64,000 nt of DNA, taken from positions 1,254,297 to 1,318,296 of the forward strand of contig NZ_VMKN01000001.1 in assembly GCF_007483685.1 (NCBI RefSeq), read 5' to 3'. The notes beneath the pieces are model-generated. The model worked only from the letters and a program-made list of their open reading frames with translations. It did not search any database and was not told where the DNA came from. This DNA comes from Litoribacter populi (lineage in GTDB: Bacteria > Bacteroidota > Bacteroidia > Cytophagales > Cyclobacteriaceae). Positions 62,548 to 64,000 of this stretch are shown here, piece after piece (position 1 is the first letter of the stretch; every line of letters starts with the position of its first letter). Both the position numbers and the translations under genes were made by a program.

Positions 62548-62612
62548 TTTGCGCTAGGCTAGGCTAGGGATATCATAATTAGGCATATTTCAGAAGGACA
62601 GGAATATACTGT

Positions 62613-62768
62613 TTAAATATATCCCGTCTCCAATCCTCCCTTCTCCTTCACCAACTCCCAAAAGCCCTCAACCTCCGTTTTCTCCTCCGTCCACTCCAGC
62701 TGCTCGTACTGGTGCCATTCGTGGTCCAGGTGGGGATTATAGTTTGGTGGACCCGCACTAAAGGAAAG
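62613..62768 (-). pseudogene. C-terminal fragment of an unknown gene
   Basis: The minus-strand frame reads NPHLDHEWHQYEQLEWTEEK and EVEGFWELVKEKGGLETGYI to a stop, a protein-like 3' end. Upstream of about 62768 the frame loses coding character and meets the remnant on the other strand. The parent gene is not recognised. Confidence 0.35.
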
Positions 62769-62769
62769 C

Positions 62770-63070
62770 TTTTCTCCCAAAGGTGATCCGGCACTTGGTA
62801 ACAAGTTATTGGGATCCTTTTTATTGAAAAATATACTGAAATATTTATCTTTCGAGCAAATTGAAAGCGAAGTCAACAATTACTTTTCCGGATGTGACAA
62901 ATCCTTAAGACTTTCCATTGAGGGAAGTTTTTGATATCTTGCCAAAGGGATGGATTGTGAGTATGGGGTTAAAAAAAAGGGTGTTGGAGTATGTTCTGGA
63001 CGAAACCAGAAATAAGCTGACACGGTTATTGTTATTGGATAAGCTGCATTCTATCAAAAAGAAATCATGA
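62770..63070 (+). pseudogene. Possible HipA-like kinase C-terminal remnant (frameshifted)
   Basis: One frame reads KGDPALGNKLLGSFLLKNIL to SLRLSIEGSF and stops at a TGA within a TTTTT run at about 62928. The next frame continues FDILPKGWIVSMGLKKRVLE, then YVLDETRNKLTRLLLLDKLH to a TGA overlapping the next ATG (ATGA). Dropping one T joins the two. The helical tail with P-x-x-W then R-x-x-L resembles the end of HipA-like kinases that precede DUF3037 genes. A 35-residue ORF (62963-63070) could still be translated. Confidence 0.4.
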
Positions 63071-63930
63071 AAAACTTTCTTGTACCCATTTCTGTGAGAC
63101 CTAACAGCATGACAGATGACCATGTCACTGTCGGGATGTTGGCATTTAATGAAACTGATAGCTATTATGACTATTCATATGATAAATTAAAATTGGTGGG
63201 TCCTTTTCTGGATGAGAATTCCAGAAAGTATCTGGAAAAATCACTGGAGACTTTCAGAACATCTCTTATCCCGGATTTCACTCCTGATAAACTTGAACTA
63301 GACAGACCGATTCTGAATGAAAACTATCTTGACTATTTGACGAAATACTCCAAAGGGCTAATAAGGTTCGAGAGCCCCAAAGGCTTTGCTATTGAATTAA
63401 ATGAGGAGACTTTCAATAAAGCATTCAAACACTTTGTAGGGGCTGAGCCAGGAAGATCTACGAAACCTGTAACTAGTTTTAGAAAAGAAATCAATGGCTT
63501 GCTAAAAAATGAAGCATTTAAAGCGGTAGATGTCAATTACACTATCCATCCAGATATTGCTCCGGAAATCTATGCCCCTCACAAGGTAGATTTCATTGGG
63601 GTAAACGGAAGTCCTTTTGCAGGGGTAGGAATTGATTTTACAAAAAGCCCTGAAGAGGTAGACAAGAGTATACTTACCTTCAGGATAATGGTTAGAGGTA
63701 TTGAATCACTTGCCGCCAAATTCAACAAGGGATTGGGGGTTTATGAAGCATACTTCAATGATCCGGAAACTACAAAAAACAAAGAGCTTTTGGATAAGAT
63801 CAGGAAAGATAAATCCAAGGGCTTTGAACTTGTTGAAATCGAAAGGTTTGACAAAACCATTTCAAGAATCAAAAATGGCAACTACAAGAAGTTTTCAAAG
63901 TCAGAATTGATATCCATTCCTCAGGTCTAA
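63067..63930 (+). CDS. DUF3037-like hypothetical protein
   Basis: A 287-residue cytoplasmic protein. The first 30 residues (FLVPISVRPNSMTDDHVTVGMLAFNE) resemble the start of DUF3037 proteins, where a strand with VNVGV follows a similar segment. The rest is helical and unassigned, and it ends in SELISIPQV. The start overlaps the upstream remnant by ATGA. DUF3037 genes are often paired with HipA-like kinases; if that partner is broken here, the module is incomplete. Confidence 0.55.
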   Translation: MKNFLVPISVRPNSMTDDHVTVGMLAFNETDSYYDYSYDKLKLVGPFLDENSRKYLEKSLETFRTSLIPDFTPDKLELDRPILNENYLDYLTKYSKGLIRFESPKGFAIELNEETFNKAFKHFVGAEPGRSTKPVTSFRKEINGLLKNEAFKAVDVNYTIHPDIAPEIYAPHKVDFIGVNGSPFAGVGIDFTKSPEEVDKSILTFRIMVRGIESLAAKFNKGLGVYEAYFNDPETTKNKELLDKIRKDKSKGFELVEIERFDKTISRIKNGNYKKFSKSELISIPQV

Positions 63931-64000
63931 TTTTATGGCTGCTAATTCCTCTGCCAGGGGCTATAAATGTCGGTTTCGCTCCTAAACCATTTGGTCACGC

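Overview
The window is chromosomal DNA of a Bacteroidota bacterium, most likely from the Cytophagia (Cyclobacteriaceae-like). This rests on gene content: a Bacteroidetes-type LptD, a DUF4221 lipoprotein, DUF7935 and DUF4268 proteins, an ABC permease/M1 peptidase fusion and a LytTR two-component pair. It also rests on promoters of the TTTG-N19-23-TAnnTTTG type and on intergenic spacers filled with degenerate repeats. No rRNA, tRNA, CRISPR array or prophage was seen.

1-17 kb is mostly housekeeping. It holds the 3' part of an M13 metallopeptidase gene, lptD divergent from an N-acetylmuramoyl-L-alanine amidase, an acyl-CoA carboxylase beta subunit, a SirB1/transglutaminase-like protein, a thioredoxin-fold protein and a phosphopantetheinyl transferase. 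These are followed by WD40, DivIVA-like, folB and ChaN-like genes, a HesB/IscA variant, DUF7935-YkvA-NAD(P)-binding genes, dtd and a MazG-like pyrophosphohydrolase. 17-29 kb holds lipoproteins, an NSS sodium symporter coupled to a 34-residue MetS-like peptide and a PiT-like permease, comB, gcvT, a methyltransferase and small hypothetical genes.

29-36.3 kb is a sensory region. A very large protein of about twelve PAS domains plus one GAF, with no output domain, precedes a cobalamin riboswitch. The riboswitch leads into a gene for a LOV-like PAS protein that lacks the photoactive cysteine, translationally coupled to a hotdog acyl-CoA thioesterase. 36-41 kb holds an XRE regulator with a membrane tail, a class C serine hydrolase, and the feoA-feoB operon with a 39-residue Cys-rich membrane peptide. 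The feo promoter overlaps one of three TAGA-N5-TCTA inverted repeats.

41-64 kb is an accessory and decaying region. A GrpB gene lies between 140-bp direct repeats, next to a three-unit 100-bp tandem repeat. An IS21-family element (istA/istB, 48263-50882, 6-bp target duplication) splits a LytS-type histidine kinase. Removing the element and one duplication restores the kinase frame exactly. The partner LytTR regulator is also frameshifted. An ABC exporter with a permease/M1 peptidase subunit, ankyrin, alpha/beta-hydrolase, VOC, DUF4386 and methyltransferase genes follow, in visibly AT-richer DNA. The window ends with a damaged module: a possible HipA-like kinase C-terminus overlapping a DUF3037-like gene.
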